Origin: an uncultured Treponema sp.
GTDB taxonomy: Bacteria > Spirochaetota > Spirochaetia > Treponematales > Treponemataceae
Direction: 5' to 3'
NCBI GenBank assembly: GCA_937890485.1
Contig: CALBXN010000011.1
Coordinates: 1 to 7,285 of the forward strand
Length of the DNA stretch: 7,285 bases
Position 1 is the first letter of the stretch. The number at the start of each line of letters is the position of its first letter. The position numbers and the translations under genes are program-made. A model generated the notes under the pieces. It was given only the letters and a program-made list of their open reading frames with translations, searched no databases and was not told the origin of the DNA. This document shows positions 1 to 5,491 of the stretch, one piece after another.

Positions 1-203
1 CTTTCGACGAAAAATGTCCCAGTTCGTTAGTGCTGCGCTTCGCTTGCAAGACTTCACTGTGCCATTTTCCGTCTACGCGTTGGCTACAATTTTGCGTTTG
101 CGACATTGTTTCTTGCTTTGTTTTGGGCAAGTGGGGAGATGGGGCGAAAATATCACATGCTACGCATTTGCTTCGGAATGACAATTATGTTTATTTGGAC
201 GCT
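1..203. other. GC-richer non-coding stretch at left edge
   Basis: Bases 1-180 are about 47% G+C by my count (85 of 180), against roughly 25% in the gene that follows, with the boundary near 190. Short open frames cross it on the plus strand, but they lack ribosome sites and run into the opposite strand of the next gene. The text has repeated small motifs such as GCTTCGCTTGC, TTGCGTTTGCG and CTTCGGAATGACAA. Read on the minus strand it ends TTGTCATTCCGAAG, a style I associate with dispersed intergenic repeats. No RNA gene or transposase fragment was recognised. It may be a genomic repeat or an old insertion; a copy count is needed to tell. Confidence 0.4.
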
Positions 204-968
204 TTATACTCGTTTTTCTTCAAAATTTATATTTGTGAAATCTTCATCATTTTTAAAAACTGCTGTTAATATTTCTGTTACAATTTTAAATAAATTTACT
301 TTGACGTTTTTAAGGGATTTTAATACAGAAACAATCCCTTCTATTGTTTGTTTTGATTTAGCTTTTTCAATTTCTGTATGTATTTCTTGAATTGTGTCAG
401 CATTAGTTTCTTTTATTTCAAAATAATCTTTAACATTTGCTTTTATACCTGATAAAACACTTTTTATTTTTGCTGATAAAGTATTTTTAGTTCCTGTTAA
501 TTCTAAAAAGGAGTCTGCTGTAATAGTTACGATGTCTTTAGAAAATGATGTATCTGAAAAAATTCCCAAAATATTAAAGATTTTTTGTAACTCACTTTGC
601 ACAATAGGATTTAGTATTTTAAATTTAACTGACAAATTATCTGATAAACAAAAATTAGAAAAAGCATTTTTATTTACTAAATCTTTGAATACTTCAATAT
701 ATTCTTCTTTATTTTTAATTTGTGATTTTTCATTATTTTGCAAACGCTTACATTTTCTTATAATATTTGCCATCTGATTAAAATCGATATTAAAAGTATC
801 TGCTATGTTGTAAAGATCTTCTACACTTAGAGAGGATAAATCAGAACTATAATTTGCTTTTATCCAAGTATACATAAATAATTGTTCCCACTCAGATTTG
901 GTCATATAACTAATATTATGACTTTTTACGTGATTTACAATATATTCCCATGATTCTGATTTATCCAT
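204..968 (-). CDS. Helical protein of unknown function, second gene of lipoprotein operon
   Basis: This gene encodes 254 residues with no signal peptide or membrane segment, so it is probably cytoplasmic. The ATG at 968 is preceded by AAGGAT (977-982) with 8 bases between, a usable ribosome site. It starts 24 bases after the stop of the SUMF1-like lipoprotein gene on the same strand and has no visible promoter of its own, so the two are probably co-transcribed. The protein looks almost wholly alpha-helical and Lys/Glu/Asn-rich. Residues about 20-75 (MTKSEWEQLF through NIDFNQMANIIRKC) could form a helix-turn-helix-like unit. Residues about 90-155 (including KILNPIVQSEL and FSDTSFSKDIVTI) loosely recall an uncharacterised helical family that I cannot name with certainty. 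The C-terminal third is amphipathic helix. Function is unknown; the weak family resemblance is an inference. Confidence 0.85.
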   Translation of the reverse strand: MDKSESWEYIVNHVKSHNISYMTKSEWEQLFMYTWIKANYSSDLSSLSVEDLYNIADTFNIDFNQMANIIRKCKRLQNNEKSQIKNKEEYIEVFKDLVNKNAFSNFCLSDNLSVKFKILNPIVQSELQKIFNILGIFSDTSFSKDIVTITADSFLELTGTKNTLSAKIKSVLSGIKANVKDYFEIKETNADTIQEIHTEIEKAKSKQTIEGIVSVLKSLKNVKVNLFKIVTEILTAVFKNDEDFTNINFEEKRV

Positions 969-992
969 AATAAATTATCCTTATTTTTATCT

Positions 993-2450
993 TTATTCTA
1001 CTACTGCTGAACGCACAACACGGAAACCAACATCATCTACACAACCATCAGACTGTGGTTGTGTAGATAAACCACCTTCTAGGTAAGTACGGCGTGTAAC
1101 ATACAAATATGTGTTACTTTGTTTATAACTACCTCCACGGACTACGCGTGTAGTACCAGAAGAAGGACCAGTTGGGTCAGTTCCACCTTCTGTAGCTTCA
1201 TCATATTCATTTTCTGAATCGATATAAAAGTTCCAACACATTTCTTTTACATTTCCACTCATATCATATAAGCCAAAAGCGTTTGGTTGCTTTTTACCTA
1301 CTTCGTGAGTTTTAGCACTTGAATTATCATTATACCAAGCATATTGATCTAAATAATTTATATCACTTGTTCCACTGTATGTTAAACTATCTACAGTATT
1401 ATCTCCTGCACGGGCAGCATATTCCCATTCTGCTTCTGTAGGTAGGCGATATCCATTTGCTTCCCAATTACATATAAAATTGACAACATACGCACTTTTA
1501 ATCATATCGTCAATACCCCATTTATCTGGATTACTTTTTCCTTTTACACTATAACAGGGAATTAAACCTTCTGCTATAGAGCGTTTATTACAATACTCAA
1601 TTGCTTGAATCCAATATACATAATACACTGGGAAATTATCTCCATATCCCAAAGCTGGTTTTACTATGTAATCACTATGCGGTGGTCTGTAATCACAATA
1701 TTTTTCAAATTCTCCTTGGGTTACTTCGTATTTTCCCATATAAAATGATTTTGTTATTGTTACTTCGTGTACTGGTTTGTTAGAACTATTTCCTTGCTCA
1801 CTTCCCATTTCGAAGTTACCAGCAGTAATTAATACCATTTCTCGCATACCACATACACATATTCCGTTTATATATGTATGTTCCCCTTTCTCTCTAACTT
1901 CTGTTGTGTGTCCACATGTTGCGGCGTACCAGTGGTGAGTTGCATCACTTGTCCATGAGTCTGCAAAGGTGTGTTGGTGAACTTCGATATTAATTTCTAA
2001 ATCTGTGTTTGCTCTTTTTAAAACTAAGTGGACTTTGTTATTAGTTGCTTTGATTTTTATAACTTCACTTTTTCCAGCGTAAAGAGGTTTTTCGGATTTT
2101 CCTTGGTAAAGTTTTGCAACAAAAATTACATTTAAGCCGATTTCAACATCTAAACTTGCTTTTACATTTCCGTTTATGTCAACTTTGTTTTCAGTTTGCG
2201 TTAATAACGGAAGATTTTGAATTTCAGCCTCAGGTTTATAAGTGGCTGCATTATAGGCAAAAACTTTTAAGATATAATCTGTGGTACTTGAAGTTGTTTC
2301 ATTTCTAGAAGTTTTTAGGATTTTTGACAAATCCAAATTGATGTTAATTGTCGTCTTATTTTTGGCGTTTAGAAAATTATCGCAACTTGTAATTACAAAT
2401 AAAAATACAACTAAAATTAAAGTTGTAAAAATAAAAATCTTTGATTTCAT
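993..2450 (-). CDS. SUMF1/FGE-superfamily lipoprotein without catalytic cysteines
   Basis: This gene encodes a 485-residue cell-envelope lipoprotein. Residues 1-23 form a lipoprotein signal (Lys-rich start, hydrophobic core, lipobox ITSC with Cys23). Residues about 30-158 are a beta-rich domain of unknown role. Residues 159-201 form a Cys/His cluster (HQHTF, HHW, CGH, EHTY, CVCGM). Residues about 204-481 are the FGE-sulfatase (SUMF1) fold, shown by MVLITAGNFEMGS, MGKYEVTQGEF, RLPTEAEWEYAARAG (335-349), FGLYDMSGNVKEM (392-404), RVVRGGSY (435-442) and GFRVVRS (475-481). In true formylglycine-generating enzymes two active-site cysteines follow GGSY; here those positions are Gln444 and Leu449, so oxidase activity is unlikely and a binding or structural role is inferred. 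A TTG at 2462 opens a longer frame, but GGAGTG at 2455-2460 is the ribosome site for the ATG at 2450, so that start was chosen. Transcription starts from a poly-G promoter. Confidence 0.93.
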   Translation of the reverse strand: MKSKIFIFTTLILVVFLFVITSCDNFLNAKNKTTININLDLSKILKTSRNETTSSTTDYILKVFAYNAATYKPEAEIQNLPLLTQTENKVDINGNVKASLDVEIGLNVIFVAKLYQGKSEKPLYAGKSEVIKIKATNNKVHLVLKRANTDLEINIEVHQHTFADSWTSDATHHWYAATCGHTTEVREKGEHTYINGICVCGMREMVLITAGNFEMGSEQGNSSNKPVHEVTITKSFYMGKYEVTQGEFEKYCDYRPPHSDYIVKPALGYGDNFPVYYVYWIQAIEYCNKRSIAEGLIPCYSVKGKSNPDKWGIDDMIKSAYVVNFICNWEANGYRLPTEAEWEYAARAGDNTVDSLTYSGTSDINYLDQYAWYNDNSSAKTHEVGKKQPNAFGLYDMSGNVKEMCWNFYIDSENEYDEATEGGTDPTGPSSGTTRVVRGGSYKQSNTYLYVTRRTYLEGGLSTQPQSDGCVDDVGFRVVRSAVVE

Positions 2451-2454
2451 AAAA

Positions 2455-2460
2455 CACTCC
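2455..2460 (-). promoter_or_regulatory. Ribosome binding site of the lipoprotein gene
   Basis: GGAGTG on the minus strand lies 4 bases before the ATG at 2450. It overlaps the alternative TTG start at 2462, so it cannot serve that codon; this decides the start. Confidence 0.7.
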
Positions 2461-2486
2461 AATGCTTAAACTTTCCTATGTATTTT

Positions 2487-2515
2487 AGTATAAGGGAATT
2501 ACCCCCCCCCGTCAA
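2487..2515 (-). promoter_or_regulatory. Sigma70-type promoter of the lipoprotein operon with poly-G spacer
   Basis: On the minus strand the -35 is TTGACG (2510-2515, five of six consensus bases) and the -10 is TATACT (2487-2492, five of six), separated by exactly 17 bases. The predicted transcript starts near 2480, giving a leader of about 30 bases that contains the GGAGTG ribosome site. The spacer holds eight of nine consecutive Gs, the ninth being the last base of the -35. Any change in tract length changes the spacer, so promoter strength should vary with it. Confidence 0.75.
2502..2510. repeat. Homopolymer of nine C (poly-G on minus strand)
   Basis: Nine Cs run uninterrupted in the plus strand, between A2501 and G2511. 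In a sequence this AT-rich such a tract is unlikely by chance, and I see no other G or C run of comparable length in the window. It sits between the -35 and -10 boxes of the lipoprotein promoter. Tracts of this kind change length by slipped-strand mispairing. Confidence 0.95.
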
Positions 2516-2571
2516 CTAAGAAATATATTTTGACAATATAAACATGCGAAATACCAAAAAAAAATTTTAGT

Positions 2572-2590
2572 GTGTCGTTATTTGCGACAC
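2572..2590. promoter_or_regulatory. Perfect 6-bp inverted repeat, candidate operator
   Basis: GTGTCG (2572-2577) and CGACAC (2585-2590) are exact reverse complements separated by 7 bases. The element covers the -35 position and ends 4 bases before the -10 of the small coiled-coil gene. It lies upstream of the predicted transcript start, so it is better placed as a protein-binding operator than as an RNA hairpin. I do not recognise the regulator. Confidence 0.45.
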
Positions 2591-2600
2591 TTGGTATGAT
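2572..2600 (+). promoter_or_regulatory. Extended -10 promoter of the small coiled-coil gene
   Basis: TGG followed by TATGAT (2595-2600) makes an extended -10 element. The -35 position, 17 bases upstream (2572-2577, GTGTCG), matches only three of six consensus bases, which is usual for this promoter type. The predicted start near 2607 leaves a leader of about 30 bases with AGGAGG (2625-2630), a full-strength ribosome site 6 bases before the ATG. Confidence 0.5.
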
Positions 2601-2636
2601 AAAATTATCTAATTTACTCATTTTAGGAGGCAGTTT

Positions 2637-2879
2637 ATGTTTAGTTTTTTGTGTGTTTTATTAATAATTCTTGCAATACAAGAGTGTCATGATGAAGCAA
2701 TGAATAATGAAGCAAAATATCGTAAAAAAGAACTTGCTGAATTAGAAAAATTAAGGAAAGAAGTTGCAGAACTAAAAAACAGAGAAAAACGGTTGACTAT
2801 GCGACGAAGAACAATAGATAACGGAAAAATAGTACTCAAGGAAGAATTGTTAAAAGATGAAGAATATTATCCTAAATGA
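2637..2879 (+). CDS. Small membrane-anchored coiled-coil protein
   Basis: This gene encodes 80 residues. AGGAGG at 2625-2630, 6 bases before the ATG, and a credible promoter show that it is a real gene. Residues 2-14 (FSFLCVLLIILAI) are a short hydrophobic stretch likely to anchor the protein in the inner membrane. Residues about 25-58 are a highly charged heptad-like helix (ELAELEKLRKEVAELKNREK) that should form a coiled coil, followed by a basic patch RMRR-like (TMRRR, 54-58) and an acidic tail ending EEYYPK. The layout of one membrane helix plus a short coiled coil recalls PspB-type stress proteins, but I see no sequence match good enough to name it. It diverges from the lipoprotein operon and its stop lies 5 bases from the stop of the convergent GNAT gene. 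Function is unknown. Confidence 0.8.
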   Translation: MFSFLCVLLIILAIQECHDEAMNNEAKYRKKELAELEKLRKEVAELKNREKRLTMRRRTIDNGKIVLKEELLKDEEYYPK

Positions 2880-2884
2880 TATGT

Positions 2885-3394
2885 CTATAAATCTTTTATA
2901 AAAAAATAATCCATTGTAGAGTGTTCAGAACCGGGCAAAGCTGTTTGTAAAAGTGTATAATTCAGTTTCTCATAAAGTTGTTTTGCAACAGGCAAATTAT
3001 GATGAGTTTCTAAATAAATTTTGTCATATCCAGATTTTTTTGCTTCATCTTCAACTAGAGAAATTAGTTTATAGCTAAAGCCTTTGCCTCGAGCTTCTTT
3101 TGAAATATATAATTTTTGAAGTTCACAAACTTTGATGTCATTACCTTTTTTGCTAAGAGATTTATCGTATGTTCCAAATTCTGCAAAGCCACAACCACCT
3201 AAAGCATTGTCATTTTGGTCTGTGATTACAAAATAATTTCTTCCTTCTTGATTGATATAAAATTCACTCATTTTTTTTATTGATTCATCAAAGTAAGCTG
3301 TTCCGGGAATATTTAATTTTGCTTCTTCAAGACAACATCTTATAAGAGAAAAAATAAATTCATCATCTTTTGCTTGAATTTGTCGAATGTTCAT
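2885..3394 (-). CDS. GNAT-family N-acetyltransferase
   Basis: This gene encodes 169 residues, the normal length for a single-domain GNAT enzyme that moves an acetyl group from acetyl-CoA to an amine. The acetyl-CoA-binding motif A is clear: ELQKLYISKEARGKGFSYKL, with the pyrophosphate-binding loop R102-G-K-G105 after the strand at 91-97. It is followed by the helix LISLVEDEAKKSGY and the strand KIYLET (125-130). YEKLNY (141-146) is the usual C-terminal element. The acceptor substrate cannot be read from the sequence. AAGGAAA (complement of 3403-3409) precedes the ATG by 8 bases and lies inside the end of the upstream transporter gene. That gene's TAA is directly adjacent to this ATG, so translation is probably coupled. 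Confidence 0.93.
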   Translation of the reverse strand: MNIRQIQAKDDEFIFSLIRCCLEEAKLNIPGTAYFDESIKKMSEFYINQEGRNYFVITDQNDNALGGCGFAEFGTYDKSLSKKGNDIKVCELQKLYISKEARGKGFSYKLISLVEDEAKKSGYDKIYLETHHNLPVAKQLYEKLNYTLLQTALPGSEHSTMDYFFIKDL

Positions 3395-4159
3395 TTATGA
3401 AATTTCCTTAGAAAGATTTTTGTACTCAAAATATTCTTTTCCAACTTGGTCATTTTCCCATTTGCAAAGAATTCTATATCCTAATTTTGAAAAAATTACT
3501 TCACAAAATAATTCAAAGGTTGCTGCTACAATCGAACATAATAAAACTTGTGTCCAAGTCCAACCAAAAAATAATTTTGAAACCATGGTGGCAAAAATAA
3601 AATTATCTGCAAATTGTGCAACAAAAGTTGATACATAAGAACGAATTGCAAAAGTAGTAAAATTATCTTTTTGTAATTTTTTTTCTACAAAAGTTCCAAC
3701 AGTTTTATTTATTAGTGCATTTATAATAGAAGAAATTAGAGATGCAGTTGCTGAACCTAAAACGATGTACCAAGAACCTCCAAAGGTTTTGTTAAGAGAA
3801 ACATTTATTACTTCATTTTGGTGTGTGTAAAATTCTCCCCAGTTTCCTGGAATTTTAGAAAGAAGAAAAAAAGATGCACATACAAACAAATTTATTCCCA
3901 ATGCAAAAATTGAAACTTTTACAGAAGCTTTTGCTCCATATCGTTTACAAATTATGTCCATACATAAAAACATAATCCAACTAAAAGCAAATCCACAATC
4001 TAAGGCAAGATATTTAAAATTGATAAGTTCTTTATTTGCCATTAAATTTGCACAAACAACAGAAAGTGTAAAAAATAAAATTGTGGGTGATGGAATGTTT
4101 CGTAAAAGGATTTTGTAGTCAGTAAGTTCTTGTTTTAAGAACTTTGAAAGTGTTTTCAT
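3395..4159 (-). CDS. VUT/YhhQ-family membrane transporter (queuosine-precursor type)
   Basis: This gene encodes 254 residues with about six membrane helices (roughly 24-41, 52-71, 78-100, 130-150, 173-196 and 203-228). Family signatures are NLMANK at 38-43 (compare the N-x-x-A-x-K motif of YhhQ), a DIICKRYG stretch at 68-75 where the family usually has DVL-x-E-x-YG, a small-residue helix GSATASLISSIINALIN, and STFVAQFADNFIF (177-189), matching the S-Q-x-x-D-T-x-IF motif. The family (Pfam Vut_1, formerly DUF165) includes importers of queuosine precursors used in tRNA modification. The particular substrate here is inferred, and Lys72 replaces the usual acidic residue of the second motif. AAGGAG (complement of 4167-4172) lies 7 bases before the ATG. 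It is the first gene of a pair with the GNAT gene. Confidence 0.82.
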   Translation of the reverse strand: MKTLSKFLKQELTDYKILLRNIPSPTILFFTLSVVCANLMANKELINFKYLALDCGFAFSWIMFLCMDIICKRYGAKASVKVSIFALGINLFVCASFFLLSKIPGNWGEFYTHQNEVINVSLNKTFGGSWYIVLGSATASLISSIINALINKTVGTFVEKKLQKDNFTTFAIRSYVSTFVAQFADNFIFATMVSKLFFGWTWTQVLLCSIVAATFELFCEVIFSKLGYRILCKWENDQVGKEYFEYKNLSKEIS

Positions 4160-4190
4160 TTTGGTTCTCCTTAAGGATTTTAATTTATAT

Positions 4191-4224
4191 TGCGCAGGAG
4201 TTTTTGAGATTCATAAACTGCGCA
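4191..4224. repeat. 7-bp inverted repeat upstream of the transporter gene
   Basis: TGCGCAG (4191-4197) and CTGCGCA (4218-4224) are perfect reverse complements separated by 20 bases, in an otherwise AT-rich gap between divergent genes. On the minus strand the repeat lies 31-65 bases before the transporter ATG, so it could be a leader hairpin with a large loop or a pair of operator half-sites. I looked for a preQ1-I riboswitch pattern and did not find one. No convincing transporter promoter was found nearby. Confidence 0.4.
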
Positions 4225-4300
4225 TTTTGCAAAATAATTGCCTTAGGTGAATAATATAATTTTATGATTTTTTTTACAAGAGATGAATGTAAAATTAATA

Positions 4301-4330
4301 TTGAAATATAAAATGAATTATGTTTATAAT
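4301..4330 (+). promoter_or_regulatory. Promoter of the Nudix gene, predicted leaderless
   Basis: TTGAAA (4301-4306, five of six) and TATAAT (4325-4330, perfect) are separated by 18 bases. The -10 ends 6 bases before the ATG at 4337, so transcription should begin at or next to the start codon. A second TATAAT at 4255-4260 has no matching -35. Confidence 0.55.
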
Positions 4331-4336
4331 TCACTC

Positions 4337-4816
4337 ATGTCTGATATTTGTTTTTCAACTGATTCATCTTGGTTTCGTTATCGAACAGGTGCAATAATTT
4401 TAAAAGATGGAAAAATGCTTTTTGTAAAATCAAAAATCTCTGATTATTATTACATGATTGGAGGAGCAGTTAATTTTGGAGAAACCTCTGTAAATTGTAT
4501 CGAAAGAGAAGTTTTAGAAGAAACAGGCATTATTGCAAAAGTTGATAGACTTGCTGTTGTTGTAGAAAATTTTTTTAAAGGATATGGCGGAAAAATTGAA
4601 GGACTTAACTGTCATACAATTGAATTTTATTTTTTGATGAAAATTCAAGATGACAGCAATTTATTTTCTAAAACAGATGATGGAGAAGAATTAATTTATA
4701 TTCCTATTGAAGAAATTAAGACTTCGTACATAAAACCAAATTTTATTACTTGCCACATTGATGAAATTATCAATAGTAAGAAAATCATCCACATAATAGA
4801 AGAAAGTGATAGATAA
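4337..4816 (+). CDS. Nudix hydrolase
   Basis: This gene encodes 159 residues from the chosen start. The complete Nudix box G-x5-E-x7-R-E-U-x-E-E-x-G-U is present at residues 43-65: Gly43, Glu49, then REVLEETGI at 57-65. The glutamates of REVLEE bind the metal ions used to cleave a nucleoside diphosphate linked to another group. The strand before it (TGAIILKDGKMLFVKS) and the downstream EFYFLMKI strand fit the fold. The box does not identify the substrate. The frame extends upstream to an ATG at 4283, but neither that codon nor the ATG at 4313 has a ribosome site. The ATG at 4337 sits 6 bases after a perfect TATAAT and gives a typical N-terminus (MSDICF). The gene stands alone and ends in a strong terminator. 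Confidence 0.93.
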   Translation: MSDICFSTDSSWFRYRTGAIILKDGKMLFVKSKISDYYYMIGGAVNFGETSVNCIEREVLEETGIIAKVDRLAVVVENFFKGYGGKIEGLNCHTIEFYFLMKIQDDSNLFSKTDDGEELIYIPIEEIKTSYIKPNFITCHIDEIINSKKIIHIIEESDR

Positions 4817-4822
4817 ATTTTT

Positions 4823-4861
4823 GGCGATACATCAAATAAAAAGTTGTATCGCCTTTTTTTT
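4823..4861 (+). terminator. Intrinsic terminator of the Nudix gene
   Basis: GGCGATACA (4823-4831) pairs perfectly with TGTATCGCC (4845-4853): nine base pairs around a 13-base loop, followed by eight Ts (4854-4861). It begins 7 bases after the Nudix stop. The T tract touches the stop codon of the convergent flavodoxin gene. On the minus strand the hairpin is followed by As, so it should work only rightward. Confidence 0.92.
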
Positions 4862-5405
4862 ATTTTACAAAGTCTAAAATTGGTTGGATATGTCTTTTAT
4901 CAGAAATATCATAAGAACCAGAAATCATTTTTATCATTACTTCATCTTTTTCAGTTTTGTTTTTATTGGATTCTAACATTTTGATAAACATCTTCATTGC
5001 AATCTTTGATGGAGTATTCATTTTTTCATAATTAAAACCACCTGGGCAATAAAAAACTTTTAAGTTTTCAAGTTGCTTTCCAATTTTTGAAAAAAATGTA
5101 TTTGTAATTTTTTCTAAAGATTGTGCTACATCAGGATTTTCGATTGGACTTGCTCCAACTCCAAAAATTACGATTTTTTTATTTTCTTTTTCAGGAAGTT
5201 TTGCAATTTTTGAATTAAACCAATTTAATCCGTTAATGCTTCCTGCACAACACCAACCACCGTAAATGATTGTATCGTATTCTGATAAATTTATATTTTT
5301 AGCTTTTTTTATTGAAATACAATCTGCTTGTAAATCTTTAGCAATCCAATTTGAATATTTTTCTGTAAATCCAGTTTGTGAACTGTAAATAATTAATGCT
5401 TTCAT
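4860..5405 (-). CDS. Flavodoxin-domain protein
   Basis: This gene encodes 181 residues with a flavodoxin-like fold that should bind FMN. The phosphate-binding loop is S8-S-Q-T-G-F-T14 after the first strand MKALIIYS. The second flavin loop is probably YGGWCCAGSING (48-59), which contains two adjacent cysteines. IVIFGVGASP (78-87) and VFYCPGGFNYEKM (117-129) are the later strands and loops. Length and layout resemble the stand-alone flavodoxin and HemG-like (protoporphyrinogen oxidase) group, but no heme gene is nearby and a general redox role is the safer call. There is no Shine-Dalgarno before the ATG at 5405; instead a -10 box ends 7 bases upstream. It diverges from the radical SAM gene, which might use it as an electron donor, though that is only a guess from position. 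Confidence 0.88.
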   Translation of the reverse strand: MKALIIYSSQTGFTEKYSNWIAKDLQADCISIKKAKNINLSEYDTIIYGGWCCAGSINGLNWFNSKIAKLPEKENKKIVIFGVGASPIENPDVAQSLEKITNTFFSKIGKQLENLKVFYCPGGFNYEKMNTPSKIAMKMFIKMLESNKNKTEKDEVMIKMISGSYDISDKRHIQPILDFVK

Positions 5406-5412
5406 GTTATAA

Positions 5413-5441
5413 ATTCTACACTAAAGTTATTTTATTTACAA
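5413..5441 (-). promoter_or_regulatory. Promoter of the flavodoxin gene, predicted leaderless
   Basis: On the minus strand TTGTAA (5436-5441, four of six) and TAGAAT (5413-5418, five of six) are 17 bases apart. Seven bases separate the -10 from the ATG at 5405, so the predicted first transcribed base is at the start codon. Confidence 0.45.
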
Positions 5442-5456
5442 TCTTAAAAAGAAATA

Positions 5457-5485
5457 TTTACAAATTTACTTGTTTAATGTATAGT
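5457..5485 (+). promoter_or_regulatory. Promoter of the radical SAM gene, predicted leaderless
   Basis: TTTACA (5457-5462, five of six) and TATAGT (5480-5485, five of six) are 17 bases apart. The -10 ends 6 bases before the ATG at 5492. It is back to back with the flavodoxin promoter, the two -35 boxes being 15 bases apart. Confidence 0.6.
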
Positions 5486-5491
5486 AATAAT

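Noticed and set aside
30..390. Two overlapping plus-strand open frames of 79 and 94 codons
   Set aside because: They have no ribosome site, odd composition, and their right halves are the antisense of the 254-residue gene, which has a ribosome site and normal protein character.
2451..2462. Longer lipoprotein start at the TTG at 2462
   Set aside because: It overlaps the GGAGTG ribosome site that serves the ATG at 2450, and the ATG gives a cleaner lipoprotein signal.
2530..2558. TTGACA at 2530-2535 as a rightward -35 box
   Set aside because: No acceptable -10 lies 16-18 bases downstream; the extended -10 at 2595-2600 is better. Its GTCAA/TTGAC symmetry with the lipoprotein -35 is only 5 bp and was not scored.
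2886..2900. TATAAA-TCT-TTTATA hairpin between the convergent genes as a terminator
   Set aside because: The stem is all A/T and is followed by As, not Ts, on the plus strand; on the minus strand the Ts come before it.
4160..4260. preQ1 riboswitch before the transporter gene
   Set aside because: The loop and A-rich tail pattern of class I is absent and I could not fit class II; only a simple inverted repeat is visible.
4283..4336. N-terminal extension of the Nudix protein by 18 residues
   Set aside because: No ribosome site at 4283 or 4313, and the extension contains the best promoter of the gene.
5396..5491. N-terminal extension of the radical SAM protein by 32 residues
   Set aside because: It overlaps the flavodoxin start codon, contains both divergent promoters, and is not part of the family N-terminus.
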